Assembly: GCA_963733945.1 (NCBI GenBank)
Contig: CAVTFD010000014.1
Location: 124,001 to 188,000, forward strand
Direction: 5' to 3'
Length of the DNA stretch: 64,000 nucleotides
From: AP-15 sp963733945
GTDB taxonomy: Bacteria > Pseudomonadota > Alphaproteobacteria > ATCC43930 > CGMCC-115725
Below are positions 42,390 through 50,848 of the stretch, piece after piece; position 1 is the stretch's first letter; every line of letters starts with the position of its first letter. The position numbers and the translations under genes were made by a program. The notes beneath the pieces are model-generated. The model saw nothing but the letters and a program-made list of their open reading frames with translations, had not been told where the DNA came from and made no database searches.

Positions 42390-45185
42390 GTGAGTGCAGG
42401 CGATCGCCAAATGCTCCGGACCCAACGCCGGTCTCTGTCTGCCCAAATTGTGAAGTCCGTCTTTGCCTACCCGCTGTTGACCGTGGTCTATACGCTCAGC
42501 GGCAAGGTAGGTTTGATGCTGGCCGTCCCGCCCGGCTATGCATCCCCGATCTTTCCCGCGGCCGGAATTGCCGTCACCGCAACGCTGATCCGAGGCGGGA
42601 CAACGCTGCCCTGGATCTTTCTCGGCTCATTACTGCTCAATCTGTGGGCCGGGTACTCAATCGATCCGAAGCTCGGCGCAACCTGTGTCGCCGCCGCAAT
42701 CACCATCGCCGCCGCCTCGACGCTGCAGGCGGCCATCGGCGGAGCGATATTGCGGCGCGCAATCGGCTATCCGGCGCCCCTCGATAATGGCCGCGACATA
42801 TCGCGTTTTCTGCTGCTCTCCCCGGCCAGCTGCCTGACCAGCGCAACCCTGTCACTGGCCGGCTTGTCGATCCTTGGTGTTGTCGCCCGTCCCGATTTGG
42901 CAACGAGCTGGATTTCATGGTGGATCGGCGACACGCTTGGCGTTCTGGTCGTTCTGCCCTTGATGCTCGTGGTTGCGGGCGAGCCGCGCGCTCTATGGCG
43001 CAGCCGCGCGCTGCCGGTAGCAGTGCCGATGCTGCTGTTCTGCGCGCTCTTTACGGCAATTTTCGTTCGCGTCAGCAAATGGGAGCACGACGAAGGCTTG
43101 CTGGATTTCCGGCTCCTGTCTCGCCAGGTGGTCGACGAGGTTCATACCGGACTGGAAGAAGATGATGTCTTCCTGGAACAATTGGAACGATCATTCACTG
43201 AGCCGGCACTGCTATCACGGTCGGACTTTCGTCATCTCGCGCAAAACTTGTTACAGCGCGTCCCGACGATTCAGGCGGTCAAGTGGGCGCCCCGGATCGA
43301 TCTCGCTCACCGCGCCGCCTTCGAGGCGGCGCAGCAGACTGATCTGCCGGGGTTCGAAATTCGAGAGGTCAATTCCATGGGGCGCTCGCATCGTGCTGGA
43401 GCGCGGGCGCATTACTACCCCATAACCTATGTCGAGCCGATCGCGGGCAACGAGGTGGCCTTAGGATTCGATCTCGCATCAGATCGCGACCGCGCTACTG
43501 CGACCGAAGCGGCAGTTGAGACCGGGACGGTTGCGGCAACAGCGCCTATCCGCGTCGCCGAAAAAAATGGGCAGCAGACCGGCATGTTGCTGATTTTCGC
43601 AGTGCGTGACGGGCCTAACGGACCGGGGGTGCTGATCGTCGCCCTGCAGATGGGCACGTTTATGGAAGAGCTGCTAGCCCCCGTAAACACGATGATCGGA
43701 GTCAAGATTGTCGATCTTGACAGGAAACTGCCGCTCTTCGTCAGCTCCCCCTCGATACCCGGCGAGACTTCTTACGACGAAAGGTTCACCTTTGGTGGAC
43801 GCCGCTACGACGTCCAGACGACGCCAACCGCATCCTATCTGGCGCGGCACCGCAGATGGCAGAGCTGGGGCGTGCTCGTCGTCGGCGTTTTTAGCACCGG
43901 CTTGTTGGGCGCGCTCCTAATGCTTGGCACCGGCTATACCAGGCGGATCGAGACCGTGGTGGACCAACGCATGCACGATCTCGAAGCGACTAACCGGCGC
44001 CTGCAGATCGAGGTCAAAGAGCGCGAGCAAGCGGAATTAGCACTGCATCAGGCACAGAGAATGGAGGCGATCGGCCAGCTCACCGGCGGCGTCGCGCACG
44101 ACTTTAATAACTTGCTGACGGTGGTAAGCGGCAACGCTGAACTTTTGTGTGACAATGCTCCCAATGACGCAGTGCTCCGGCGCGCCTCGGCGATCGTGCG
44201 CGCCGCCGAGCGCGGCAAGCGGTTAACTCGACAGTTGCTCGCCTTTTCGCGGCGCCAGACTCTACGCCCTGAGCCGGTCGATCTGCGGCAGCGAACGCGC
44301 GAAATCGCCGACATGCTCTCCCGGTCACTGCGAACGGACATCGAGGTGATCGTGGACATGCCGGAGCAGCTCTGGCCGGTTGCGATCGATCCTGCGGAGT
44401 TCGAACTCGCGCTGCTGAACATTGGGGTGAATGCGCGCGATGCGATGCCTGAGGGCGGTCGGCTCCGGGTCACCGCAAGCAACGTCACTTACCGGTCCGG
44501 CACTTTGGAGAGTGATGGGCTGACCGGAGATTTCGTCGCGGTGATCTTGTCGGACACTGGCACCGGTATGTCGCCCGATGTGCTGGCCCAAGCCTTCGAA
44601 CCCTATTTTACGACGAAAGAGGCGGGCCTCGGGTCGGGTCTCGGCCTCTCCCAGGTCTATGGCTTTGCTAAGCAGAGCGGCGGCACGGCTACGATCGAGA
44701 GCACGCGCGGCATAGGCACCGCTGTCAAGCTACTGTTGCCCCGAGCGACTGCGACCGCTGACTTGCGCGTTCCACTCTCAGAGGCCGAACCTGCAGCGGA
44801 GACGACATCAGCACACATTCTTTTTGTCGAGGACGACGCTGAAGTTGCCGAGGTAACTGCCGAACTATTGGAGGATATCGGGTATCGGCCAGTCGAAGCT
44901 CGTGACGGCGATAGTGCGTTGGCCGCCCTCGAGCGGGATCCGAAGATCGCGCTGGTGTTGTCGGACATCGTCATGCCGGGTCGAATGAGCGGTCTCGGGC
45001 TGGCGCGGATTCTGCGCAAGCGTCGCCCGGAGCTGCCGGTTCTGCTGGCGACCGGCTACAGCCAGTACGTGTCGCCGGCGGCAGGCGAGGGGTTCCTGTT
45101 AGTCGAGAAGCCTTACCGACGCGATGTCCTGGGGGCTTTGATCCGGAAAGCACTTGAACGCAGCCGGCGCGAGCGCATCGGGTGA
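42390..45185 (+). CDS. Membrane hybrid sensor histidine kinase, MASE1-CHASE-HisKA-HATPase-REC
   Basis: 931 residues. A MASE1 membrane sensor of about eight helices covers residues 25-220 (GKVGLMLAVPPGYASPIFPAAG is its hallmark), then a periplasmic CHASE-type domain (LLQRVPTIQAVKWAPR, ITYVEPIAGNEVALGFDL), a final helix near 490-510, a coiled coil, HisKA with the phospho-accepting His about residue 570 in GGVAHDFNNLL, HATPase_c with NARDAMPEGG and DTGTGMS, and a C-terminal receiver with Asp about 859 (VLSDIVMPG) and the conserved VEKPY lysine. Start GTG 42390 or ATG 42411. No output regulator gene is adjacent. Signal unknown. Confidence 0.9.
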   Translation: MSAGDRQMLRTQRRSLSAQIVKSVFAYPLLTVVYTLSGKVGLMLAVPPGYASPIFPAAGIAVTATLIRGGTTLPWIFLGSLLLNLWAGYSIDPKLGATCVAAAITIAAASTLQAAIGGAILRRAIGYPAPLDNGRDISRFLLLSPASCLTSATLSLAGLSILGVVARPDLATSWISWWIGDTLGVLVVLPLMLVVAGEPRALWRSRALPVAVPMLLFCALFTAIFVRVSKWEHDEGLLDFRLLSRQVVDEVHTGLEEDDVFLEQLERSFTEPALLSRSDFRHLAQNLLQRVPTIQAVKWAPRIDLAHRAAFEAAQQTDLPGFEIREVNSMGRSHRAGARAHYYPITYVEPIAGNEVALGFDLASDRDRATATEAAVETGTVAATAPIRVAEKNGQQTGMLLIFAVRDGPNGPGVLIVALQMGTFMEELLAPVNTMIGVKIVDLDRKLPLFVSSPSIPGETSYDERFTFGGRRYDVQTTPTASYLARHRRWQSWGVLVVGVFSTGLLGALLMLGTGYTRRIETVVDQRMHDLEATNRRLQIEVKEREQAELALHQAQRMEAIGQLTGGVAHDFNNLLTVVSGNAELLCDNAPNDAVLRRASAIVRAAERGKRLTRQLLAFSRRQTLRPEPVDLRQRTREIADMLSRSLRTDIEVIVDMPEQLWPVAIDPAEFELALLNIGVNARDAMPEGGRLRVTASNVTYRSGTLESDGLTGDFVAVILSDTGTGMSPDVLAQAFEPYFTTKEAGLGSGLGLSQVYGFAKQSGGTATIESTRGIGTAVKLLLPRATATADLRVPLSEAEPAAETTSAHILFVEDDAEVAEVTAELLEDIGYRPVEARDGDSALAALERDPKIALVLSDIVMPGRMSGLGLARILRKRRPELPVLLATGYSQYVSPAAGEGFLLVEKPYRRDVLGALIRKALERSRRERIG

Positions 45186-45394
45186 AGGCATACAAGCGAA
45201 GCCGGCGGGCGATTTCCATCCCGGCAGACTGCCTGGTAAGAGGCTTCTGTGCTCCCCGAGACAACTAGCGCTCGGCTATGCCAAGACGATTTCGGCCTGG
45301 TTCGTCCGCGGCGCGACCTCGCTCCGGGCATTCGCAATGGCGGCGGTGGGAATGGCGGACTCAGTTATCCCGCACTTGCGATTGCCCGACGGTT

Positions 45395-45470
<76 letters not shown>

Positions 45471-45505
45471 ATCGCGCGATTCGGACAGTCTGCCAAGCGC
45501 GGCGG

Positions 45506-45534
45506 ACTATGGTGAGCGCGTTCCTCCCTGTCAA
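45506..45534 (-). promoter_or_regulatory. tRNA-Ala promoter
   Basis: TTGACA (45529-45534), 17-nt spacer and CATAGT (45506-45511). Predicted start near 45500, giving a leader of about 30 nt to the tRNA. Confidence 0.7.
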
Positions 45535-45649
45535 GCGCGGCCCCCACTTGCGCCGCCCTCTCGGCCAGGAGCACCGCGTTGCTCTGCTTGCGGACCCCGA
45601 CGGCTAACGCTACGGTCGCGGCGTCATTTGCCGCGACGGACCATTTCTG

Positions 45650-45928
45650 ATGCTCCCGCTTATTGCTCTTATTCACACCGTGATCTGGATTTACGTTTAT
45701 CTTTTGATTGGGCAAGCGGTGCTAAGCTGGCTCGTCGCCTTTGGCATAGTAAACCGGCACAACCGAGTTGTCGCCATGGCTGGAGACTTTCTGTGGCGAA
45801 TAACCGAACCTTTGTTGCGCCCGATTCGACGTATCCTGCCCGATCTAGGCGGGATAGACGTTTCGCCGGTGATCCTGATCTTGTTGTTGGCTTTCTTGGA
45901 TAGCGAAATGCAGTATTATCTTGCCTGA
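45650..45928 (+). CDS. YggT family membrane protein
   Basis: 92 residues with two hydrophobic segments (near 1-30 and 68-90) and the central motif ITEPLLRPIRRILPDLGGIDVSPV that defines the YggT/Ycf19 family. The family has roles in osmotic tolerance, cell morphology and thylakoid organisation in different organisms; no specific activity is established. A DUF167 gene follows with an 8-nt overlap, a pairing seen widely in proteobacteria. Confidence 0.93.
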   Translation: MLPLIALIHTVIWIYVYLLIGQAVLSWLVAFGIVNRHNRVVAMAGDFLWRITEPLLRPIRRILPDLGGIDVSPVILILLLAFLDSEMQYYLA

Positions 45929-46250
45929 TGGTCCGCTGATCGCGGCGCGCGACGGTCTTAAGCTGGCGGTCCGCCTGACGCCGCGGGCCAGGGCCGACCG
46001 CGTGCTTGGCGTCGCCGCGACGGCAGAGGGGAAGCGCGTGGTAAAAGCCTCGGTCACCGCGCCGCCCGAGGACGGACGCGCCAACGAGGCGTTGCTGCAG
46101 CTGTTGGCCCGGGTTTGGCAGCTGTCCCGCCGCGACCTGGCAATCGTCGCCGGCACGACTAGCCGGCACAAGACCGTAAGCGTCGCCGGCGATCCTCGTC
46201 AGCTCTCCGGCAGACTCGGCGCTTTAATCGCGGCCTTGCCAGGTCTCTGA
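45921..46250 (+). CDS. DUF167 (YggU-like) protein
   Basis: 109 residues with the signature LAVRLTPRARADRVLG, then VTAPPEDGRANEALLQLLA and the C-terminal IVAGTTSRHKTVSVAGDP of the YggU/DUF167 family, small alpha/beta proteins of unknown function. TTG start overlapping the yggT stop; a GATGG reading suggests coupling. Followed by nnrU 16 nt downstream. Confidence 0.9.
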   Translation: MPDGPLIAARDGLKLAVRLTPRARADRVLGVAATAEGKRVVKASVTAPPEDGRANEALLQLLARVWQLSRRDLAIVAGTTSRHKTVSVAGDPRQLSGRLGALIAALPGL

Positions 46251-46266
46251 GACGGCGGGAGAGGGG

Positions 46267-46977
46267 ATGGACCATGCCCTGGTCTCTCTCGCTGTCGCCG
46301 GCGTCGCCTTTTGCGGGTCGCATACCCTGTTGTCGAGTACGCGATTGCGCGGATCGTTGCGCGATCAGCTCGGCGAGCAAGGGTTTCTGTTTGTCTACTC
46401 GCTGACCGCAGTGGTGACCTTTGCATGGTTCGTGATGGCCTATGCGCGGGCGCCGGCCATCGTGCTGTGGATACTGCCCCGGTGGACGGCGTTTGTCCCG
46501 GTGCTGATCATGCCATTGGCGACATTGCTGTTGGTCGCCGGCTACACGACCGCCAATCCGACCGCGGTCGGCATGGAGCGATGGGCAAGAGCCGATGACC
46601 CGGCTCCCGGTGTCTTGCGGGTAACTCGCCATCCTGCAATGTGGGCGGTCGGGCTGTGGGCGCTGAGCCATCTGGTTGCGAACGGCGATCTCACCTCGGT
46701 GTGGTTCTTCGGCTTGATTGCCGCCTTGGCTTTCGGCGGCACGGTCCTGATTGATCGCAAAAAACGGCTCGCCCTCGGCAGCCATTGGCAGCGGCTCGCC
46801 GATGTCACCTCGAATATTCCCTTTGCCGCCCTCGTCGCCGGGCGGACGCAACTGCGCTGGCGCGACATCGGGGTGTTGCGGCCCGTCGCGGCACTATTGC
46901 TCTACGTCGTCCTCTATCTCGCTCACCCGATCCTAGCCGGGGTGCCGGTGATGGTTCCGTGGGCTCTGCACGGTTAG
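46267..46977 (+). CDS. NnrU family membrane protein
   Basis: 236 residues with about seven hydrophobic segments and the conserved RVTRHPAMWAVGLWALSHLVANGD motif that marks NnrU and related isoprenylcysteine-methyltransferase-like membrane proteins. NnrU was described from denitrification loci in Rhodobacter, where its precise role is unclear; no denitrification gene is present here, so this is probably a general-purpose homolog. Follows yggT-DUF167, possibly in one transcript. Confidence 0.88.
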   Translation: MDHALVSLAVAGVAFCGSHTLLSSTRLRGSLRDQLGEQGFLFVYSLTAVVTFAWFVMAYARAPAIVLWILPRWTAFVPVLIMPLATLLLVAGYTTANPTAVGMERWARADDPAPGVLRVTRHPAMWAVGLWALSHLVANGDLTSVWFFGLIAALAFGGTVLIDRKKRLALGSHWQRLADVTSNIPFAALVAGRTQLRWRDIGVLRPVAALLLYVVLYLAHPILAGVPVMVPWALHG

Positions 46978-47013
46978 AGCCCGCCCAGTTGCCTTTGATT
47001 TGGAGGATTTGTC

Positions 47014-47820
47014 ATGCTGCTGCCGCTCGCAGGGCGCCGCCTCTACTACGATCTTGCCGGCCCCGAAGATGCCCCGGTCGTCTGCATTACCCATTCCTTG
47101 GCTTCCGACGGCGGCAGCTGGGCCGAGCAGGTGCCGGCGCTGCTGGCAGCCGGGTTCCGCGTGTTGCGGCTCGACATGCGCGGGCATGGCGGCAGCGACC
47201 CGGTAGCTGGCGACTATACGATGAGCCAGCTCGCCGGCGATGTCGCGAGCGTGCTCGAGGCACTCGGCTTCGCGCGGGTGCATTACATCGGGCTGTCGAT
47301 CGGCGGGATGATCGGCCAGGCCTTCGCGCTGGAGTACCGACAAAAGCTGATTTCCGCGCTGTGGTGCGACACTCTGCCGGCGCGCCCGCCCGGTGCGTCC
47401 GATATCTGGGGCCCGCGCATCAAGGCGGTGCGGGAGGCGCACTCATTGGAGCCGATCGCCGAGGCCAGCATGGACCGCTATCTGAGCCCCGCCTTCCGAG
47501 CCGGTAACCCCGGCCGCTGGAAGCAATTGCGCGACACCGTTGTGGGGACCACCCCGGCTGGCTATCTCGGTTGCTCGGCCGCAATCCTCGATTTCGATTT
47601 CGTGCCGCGGCTGCCCTCGCTGACTCTCCCGGTGCTGGTCGTCTGCGGCGAGCACGACGCCGGCACGCCCGCAGCCGAAAACCGCCGCCTCGCCGGCCTC
47701 GTCCCCGGCGCCCGCTATGAGGAAATCGCCGGCATGCGTCACTTCCCCAACGTCGAGGCCCCCGACGCTTTCAACCGGATCATGCTCGGCTGGCTCGACG
47801 CCCACCGGAGGGAGGAATAG
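47014..47820 (+). CDS. Alpha/beta hydrolase, 3-oxoadipate enol-lactonase-like
   Basis: 268 residues of the alpha/beta hydrolase fold. The nucleophile elbow is GLSIGGMIG (Ser near residue 95), the acid in VVCGEHDAGTP and the His in AGMRHFPNVE. RLDMRGHGGSD is the typical strand-4 loop. It resembles PcaD, which opens the enol-lactone of the beta-ketoadipate pathway, but no other pca gene is nearby, so the substrate is unsettled. GGAGGATTTGTC ribosome site before the ATG. Confidence 0.85.
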   Translation: MLLPLAGRRLYYDLAGPEDAPVVCITHSLASDGGSWAEQVPALLAAGFRVLRLDMRGHGGSDPVAGDYTMSQLAGDVASVLEALGFARVHYIGLSIGGMIGQAFALEYRQKLISALWCDTLPARPPGASDIWGPRIKAVREAHSLEPIAEASMDRYLSPAFRAGNPGRWKQLRDTVVGTTPAGYLGCSAAILDFDFVPRLPSLTLPVLVVCGEHDAGTPAAENRRLAGLVPGARYEEIAGMRHFPNVEAPDAFNRIMLGWLDAHRREE

Positions 47821-47874
47821 GCAACTCAGACACTTGCTCGGGAATGAACGAGACCCAACATCCGTGTTGTATCG

Positions 47875-48067
47875 ATGACGGCTCGCGAGTTGCGGAGATG
47901 GCTGGCCAAGCAAGGTTGTACCTTCGAACTCACAAGGGCGGGAGCGGTCATTTGACGGAGGGGTGATCCGCGACAGCCGGCGTTCGCAACTCCCGATGCA
48001 CGGCAGCGGCAAAGAGTTGGGTGCCGGTCTGATCAACAAAATCAAAAAGGATCTGCATCTCGACTAA
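47875..48067 (+). pseudogene. hicA: Broken hicA toxin gene
   Basis: Fragments of a HicA mRNA interferase appear in three frames: MTARELRRWLAKQGCTFE in frame 1, HKGGSGHLT after a one-base loss near 47933, and VIRDSRRSQLPMHGSGKELG...NKIKKDLHLD after a second shift near 47965, ending at TAA 48067. The catalytic His-containing GSGH and the tail are recognisable, but no single frame encodes them. An intact hicB follows 22 nt later, so the antitoxin has outlived its toxin. Confidence 0.8.
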
Positions 48068-48089
48068 TGGCTTTGGCGAAGCGACGCTC

Positions 48090-48725
48090 ATGTACCGTGT
48101 GACCCTCACACCCGACGAAAACGGCACCGTCCTCGTCACATGCCCGGACCTGCCGGAGGTCACCACCTTCGGCGAAGACGAGGAGGATGCGATCGGGCGC
48201 GCCGCCGACGCGATCGAGGAGGCGCTTGCCACCAGGATCGCCCGCCGTGAGGATATCCCTGCCCCCTCGATGACACCCCAGCAGGCGATTTTAGAGGCAC
48301 TCGCCGCAAGATTTGGGGCCCGCGAAGATGGTGCAGCTCCCTCCGTCGCGCCCGACCCGGCGATCGAAGAAGCGCTAGCTGCTAGCATTGTCGAGCGCGG
48401 CGACATTCAAGCTTCGTCCGTGCTGCCCCATCGGCCGAAAGGATTCCTGCAACGCTGGCTCGGCGTCCCAGATGGCGCACCTTCGCCCGAGCTAAGTCCC
48501 TGGATCGTTCGGCTGCCGCCACTCACCATTGCCAAGGTCGAGCTTTATCGTGCGGTGCGCGCGGCTGGCGTCTCCAAGGCGGAGTTGGGGCGCCGTCTCG
48601 GCTGGCATGGGCCCCAGGTAGACCGGCTTTTCGACCTGAACCACCGCTCGGCGATCGAGCACATTGATCAGGCCTTGCGCGTGATTGGCAAGCGTCTCGA
48701 CATCAGCGTCCGAGGCGCGGCGTGA
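48090..48725 (+). CDS. hicB: HicB-family antitoxin with threefold internal repeat
   Basis: 211 residues, longer than the usual 130-145. N-terminal HicB partial RNase-H-like domain (LTPDENGTVLVTCPDLPEVTTFGEDEEDAIGRAADA), then a 25-residue segment repeated three times, then the C-terminal helix-turn-helix (VELYRAVRAAGVSKAELGRRLGW, DRLFDLNHRSAIEHIDQALRV). HicB binds its own operator through this part and neutralises HicA through the N-terminal domain. The toxin gene upstream is a pseudogene, so this may be an orphan regulator or anti-addiction module. Confidence 0.88.
   Translation: MYRVTLTPDENGTVLVTCPDLPEVTTFGEDEEDAIGRAADAIEEALATRIARREDIPAPSMTPQQAILEALAARFGAREDGAAPSVAPDPAIEEALAASIVERGDIQASSVLPHRPKGFLQRWLGVPDGAPSPELSPWIVRLPPLTIAKVELYRAVRAAGVSKAELGRRLGWHGPQVDRLFDLNHRSAIEHIDQALRVIGKRLDISVRGAA
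48210..48434 (+). repeat. Three tandem 75-bp repeats inside hicB
   Basis: In-frame units at 48210-48284, 48285-48359 and 48360-48434 encode AIEEALATRIARRED..., AILEALAARFGARED... and AIEEALAASIVERGD.... Spacing is exactly 25 codons with no indel. The DNA has diverged (many synonymous and some replacement differences), so the expansion is not recent. It lengthens the linker helix between the two HicB domains. Confidence 0.75.
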
Positions 48726-48740
48726 AGCTTTCGGCGGCGT

Positions 48741-49949
48741 CTACCGACCGCGGCGGGCGGCGAGGCGGAGGCGGAGGGCGTTTAGTTTGATGAAGCCTTC
48801 CGCGTCGCGCTGATCGTAGACCGCGTCTTCTTCGAAGGTGACGTGGGCCTGGCTGTAGAGGCTCTTCGGTGATCTACGCCCGACGACGCTGGCCGCGCCC
48901 TTGTAGAGCTTCAGCCGGACGACTCCCTCGACATTTTCTTGACTGTTGTCGATCAGCGCCTGAAGCATCCGGCGCTCGGGCGAGAACCAGAAGCCGTTGT
49001 AGATCAGCTCGGCATAGCGCGGCATCAGCTCGTCCTTCAGATGCGCCGCGCCGCGGTCGAGGGTCAGGCTCTCGATGCCGCGATGGGCCGCGAGCAGGAT
49101 CGTGCCGCCCGGCGTTTCATAGACACCCCGCGATTTCATGCCGACAAACCGGTTCTCAACCAGATCGAGACGGCCGATCCCGTGCCGACCTCCGAGCGCG
49201 TTCAAGCGTGTGAGCAACCCGGCGGGCGAGAGCCGCTCGCCGTCGACCGCGACCGGATCACCGCGCTCAAAAGCGATCTCGACATATTCAGGCGTATCGG
49301 GCGCGGCTTCGGGGGCGACGGTGCGGCTGAAGACGAATTCCTCGGGCTCGGTCCACGGATCTTCGAGCGCCTTGCCCTCGGCCGAGACGTGCAACAGGTT
49401 GGCGTCGACCGAAAACGGCGCCTCGCCGCGCTTGTCGCGGGCAATCGGGATCTGGTGCCGATCGGCATAGTCGAGAAGGCGCGTGCGCGAGGTCAGGTCC
49501 CATTCTCGCCAAGGGGCGATGACCTTGATGTCCGGGGCGAACGCGTAATAGCCCAGTTCGAAGCGGACCTGGTCGTTGCCTTTGCCGGTGGCGCCGTGGG
49601 CGACGGCGTCGGCGCCGACCTCGCGAGCAATCTCGATCTGGCGTTTGGCGATCAACGGCCGAGCGATCGAGGTGCCGAGCAGATAGGCGCCCTCGTAGAG
49701 CGCATTGGCGCGAAACATCGGGAAAACAAAATCGCGGACGAACTCCTCGCGCAAATCGTCAACGAAGATTTTCGTGGCGCCGAGCAACTCGGCCTTTTGG
49801 CGCGCCGGCTCCAGCTCCTCGCCCTGGCCGAGATCGGCGGTGAAGGTCACGACCTCGCAGCGATAGGTCTCCTGCAGCCAGCGCAGGATTACCGAGGTGT
49901 CGAGCCCGCCCGAATAGGCGAGCACGACTTTTTTAACCGTATCGGGCAT
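48741..49949 (-). CDS. argG: Argininosuccinate synthase
   Basis: ATP-dependent ligation of citrulline and aspartate, the seventh step of arginine synthesis. 402 residues, normal. P-loop-like motif VLAYSGGLDTSVILRWL at residues 8-24; GKGNDQVRFELGYYA; substrate site segments SVDANLLHVSAEG and NRFVGMKSRGVYETPGG. The ATG at 49949 follows GAGGGG; a longer open frame upstream has no homology. Convergent with hicB, and upstream on the same strand is an alpha/beta hydrolase gene about 30 nt away. Confidence 0.97.
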   Translation of the reverse strand: MPDTVKKVVLAYSGGLDTSVILRWLQETYRCEVVTFTADLGQGEELEPARQKAELLGATKIFVDDLREEFVRDFVFPMFRANALYEGAYLLGTSIARPLIAKRQIEIAREVGADAVAHGATGKGNDQVRFELGYYAFAPDIKVIAPWREWDLTSRTRLLDYADRHQIPIARDKRGEAPFSVDANLLHVSAEGKALEDPWTEPEEFVFSRTVAPEAAPDTPEYVEIAFERGDPVAVDGERLSPAGLLTRLNALGGRHGIGRLDLVENRFVGMKSRGVYETPGGTILLAAHRGIESLTLDRGAAHLKDELMPRYAELIYNGFWFSPERRMLQALIDNSQENVEGVVRLKLYKGAASVVGRRSPKSLYSQAHVTFEEDAVYDQRDAEGFIKLNALRLRLAARRGR

Positions 49950-49980
49950 CGCCCTATCCCCTCGCCATCGACCGCGCCCA

Positions 49981-50823
49981 CTAATCGATGAAATTCTCGT
50001 CTGCGGCAACGAGTTCCGGCGGTCTGGGAAGCCGTCGCTCGATAAAGGCGATGGCAGCGTCGAGCGCACCGAACTGCGCGAGGTTTTGGTGCCCGGCGCC
50101 AGGTGCAAACCAACCCTCCTTCGGCGCTGATGCCGCCTTCAACAGCACGCGGCCCTGGCGGACCGGAACGATCATGTCGCGCTCGCCGTGCAGGACCAGC
50201 AGTGGCGCCCTTACCCGCCCGATCCGCGACAGCGAGTCGAACCGGTCGCGGACCAGACGGCGGACGGGTACGAAGGGATAGCGGTGCTGTGCGGCAGCGG
50301 CGATGCTGGTGAAGGCGGCTTCGAGGATCACCCCCGCGACTGCGTGGCGTGTGGCCAGATAAACAGCGAGACCGGATCCGAGCAACTCGCCCCACAGCAT
50401 GATCCGATTCGGCGTGATCGCTTGACGGCCGAGGAAATCAATGGCCGCCTCGGCATCGGCGTATAATCCGGCTTCGCATGGCGTTCCGGGGTTGCCGGCA
50501 TAGCCGCGATACTCCGCCAAAAGCACCCCGTAGCCATCGCGCGCAAGACGGCGCAAGCGCTCGGCGCGATATCCGATATGCCCGCCATTGCCGTGAAAAT
50601 AGGCGATCACTGGCCGGCCACTGTTGGGCGGTAGATACCACGAAAAGAGCGAGAGGCCGTCGGAGGTCGTCAGCACAACCTCACGCACGCCCAGCAGCTC
50701 CAGATCCTCGAGCCTGGGTCGGGTCCTGTTGGGGCGAAAGAGAAGCCGGCGCTGGAATTGATAAAGGCCGCCGACGATCCCGCCATAGGCGGCGAGCGCA
50801 CATCCGAGGAACGAAAAGAGCAC
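49981..50823 (-). CDS. BEM46-like alpha/beta hydrolase lacking its nucleophile serine
   Basis: About 280 residues with one N-terminal membrane anchor (VLFSFLGCALAAYGGIVGG). Family features: YFHGNGGHIGYR, LLAEYRGYAGNPG, LVLHGERDMIVPVRQG and GAGHQNL with the late His. The nucleophile elbow, expected GESLGSG, reads GELLGSG: the codon at 50383-50385 is TTG where a TCG serine is expected. Either a point mutation or a base-calling error. The best start is GTG at 50823; no ATG precedes the membrane segment and rlmN ends 25 nt upstream. Likely cotranscribed with rlmN. Confidence 0.78.
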   Translation of the reverse strand: MLFSFLGCALAAYGGIVGGLYQFQRRLLFRPNRTRPRLEDLELLGVREVVLTTSDGLSLFSWYLPPNSGRPVIAYFHGNGGHIGYRAERLRRLARDGYGVLLAEYRGYAGNPGTPCEAGLYADAEAAIDFLGRQAITPNRIMLWGELLGSGLAVYLATRHAVAGVILEAAFTSIAAAAQHRYPFVPVRRLVRDRFDSLSRIGRVRAPLLVLHGERDMIVPVRQGRVLLKAASAPKEGWFAPGAGHQNLAQFGALDAAIAFIERRLPRPPELVAADENFID

Positions 50824-50848
50824 GCGAGCGGGCTGAATTAGCGAGAGG

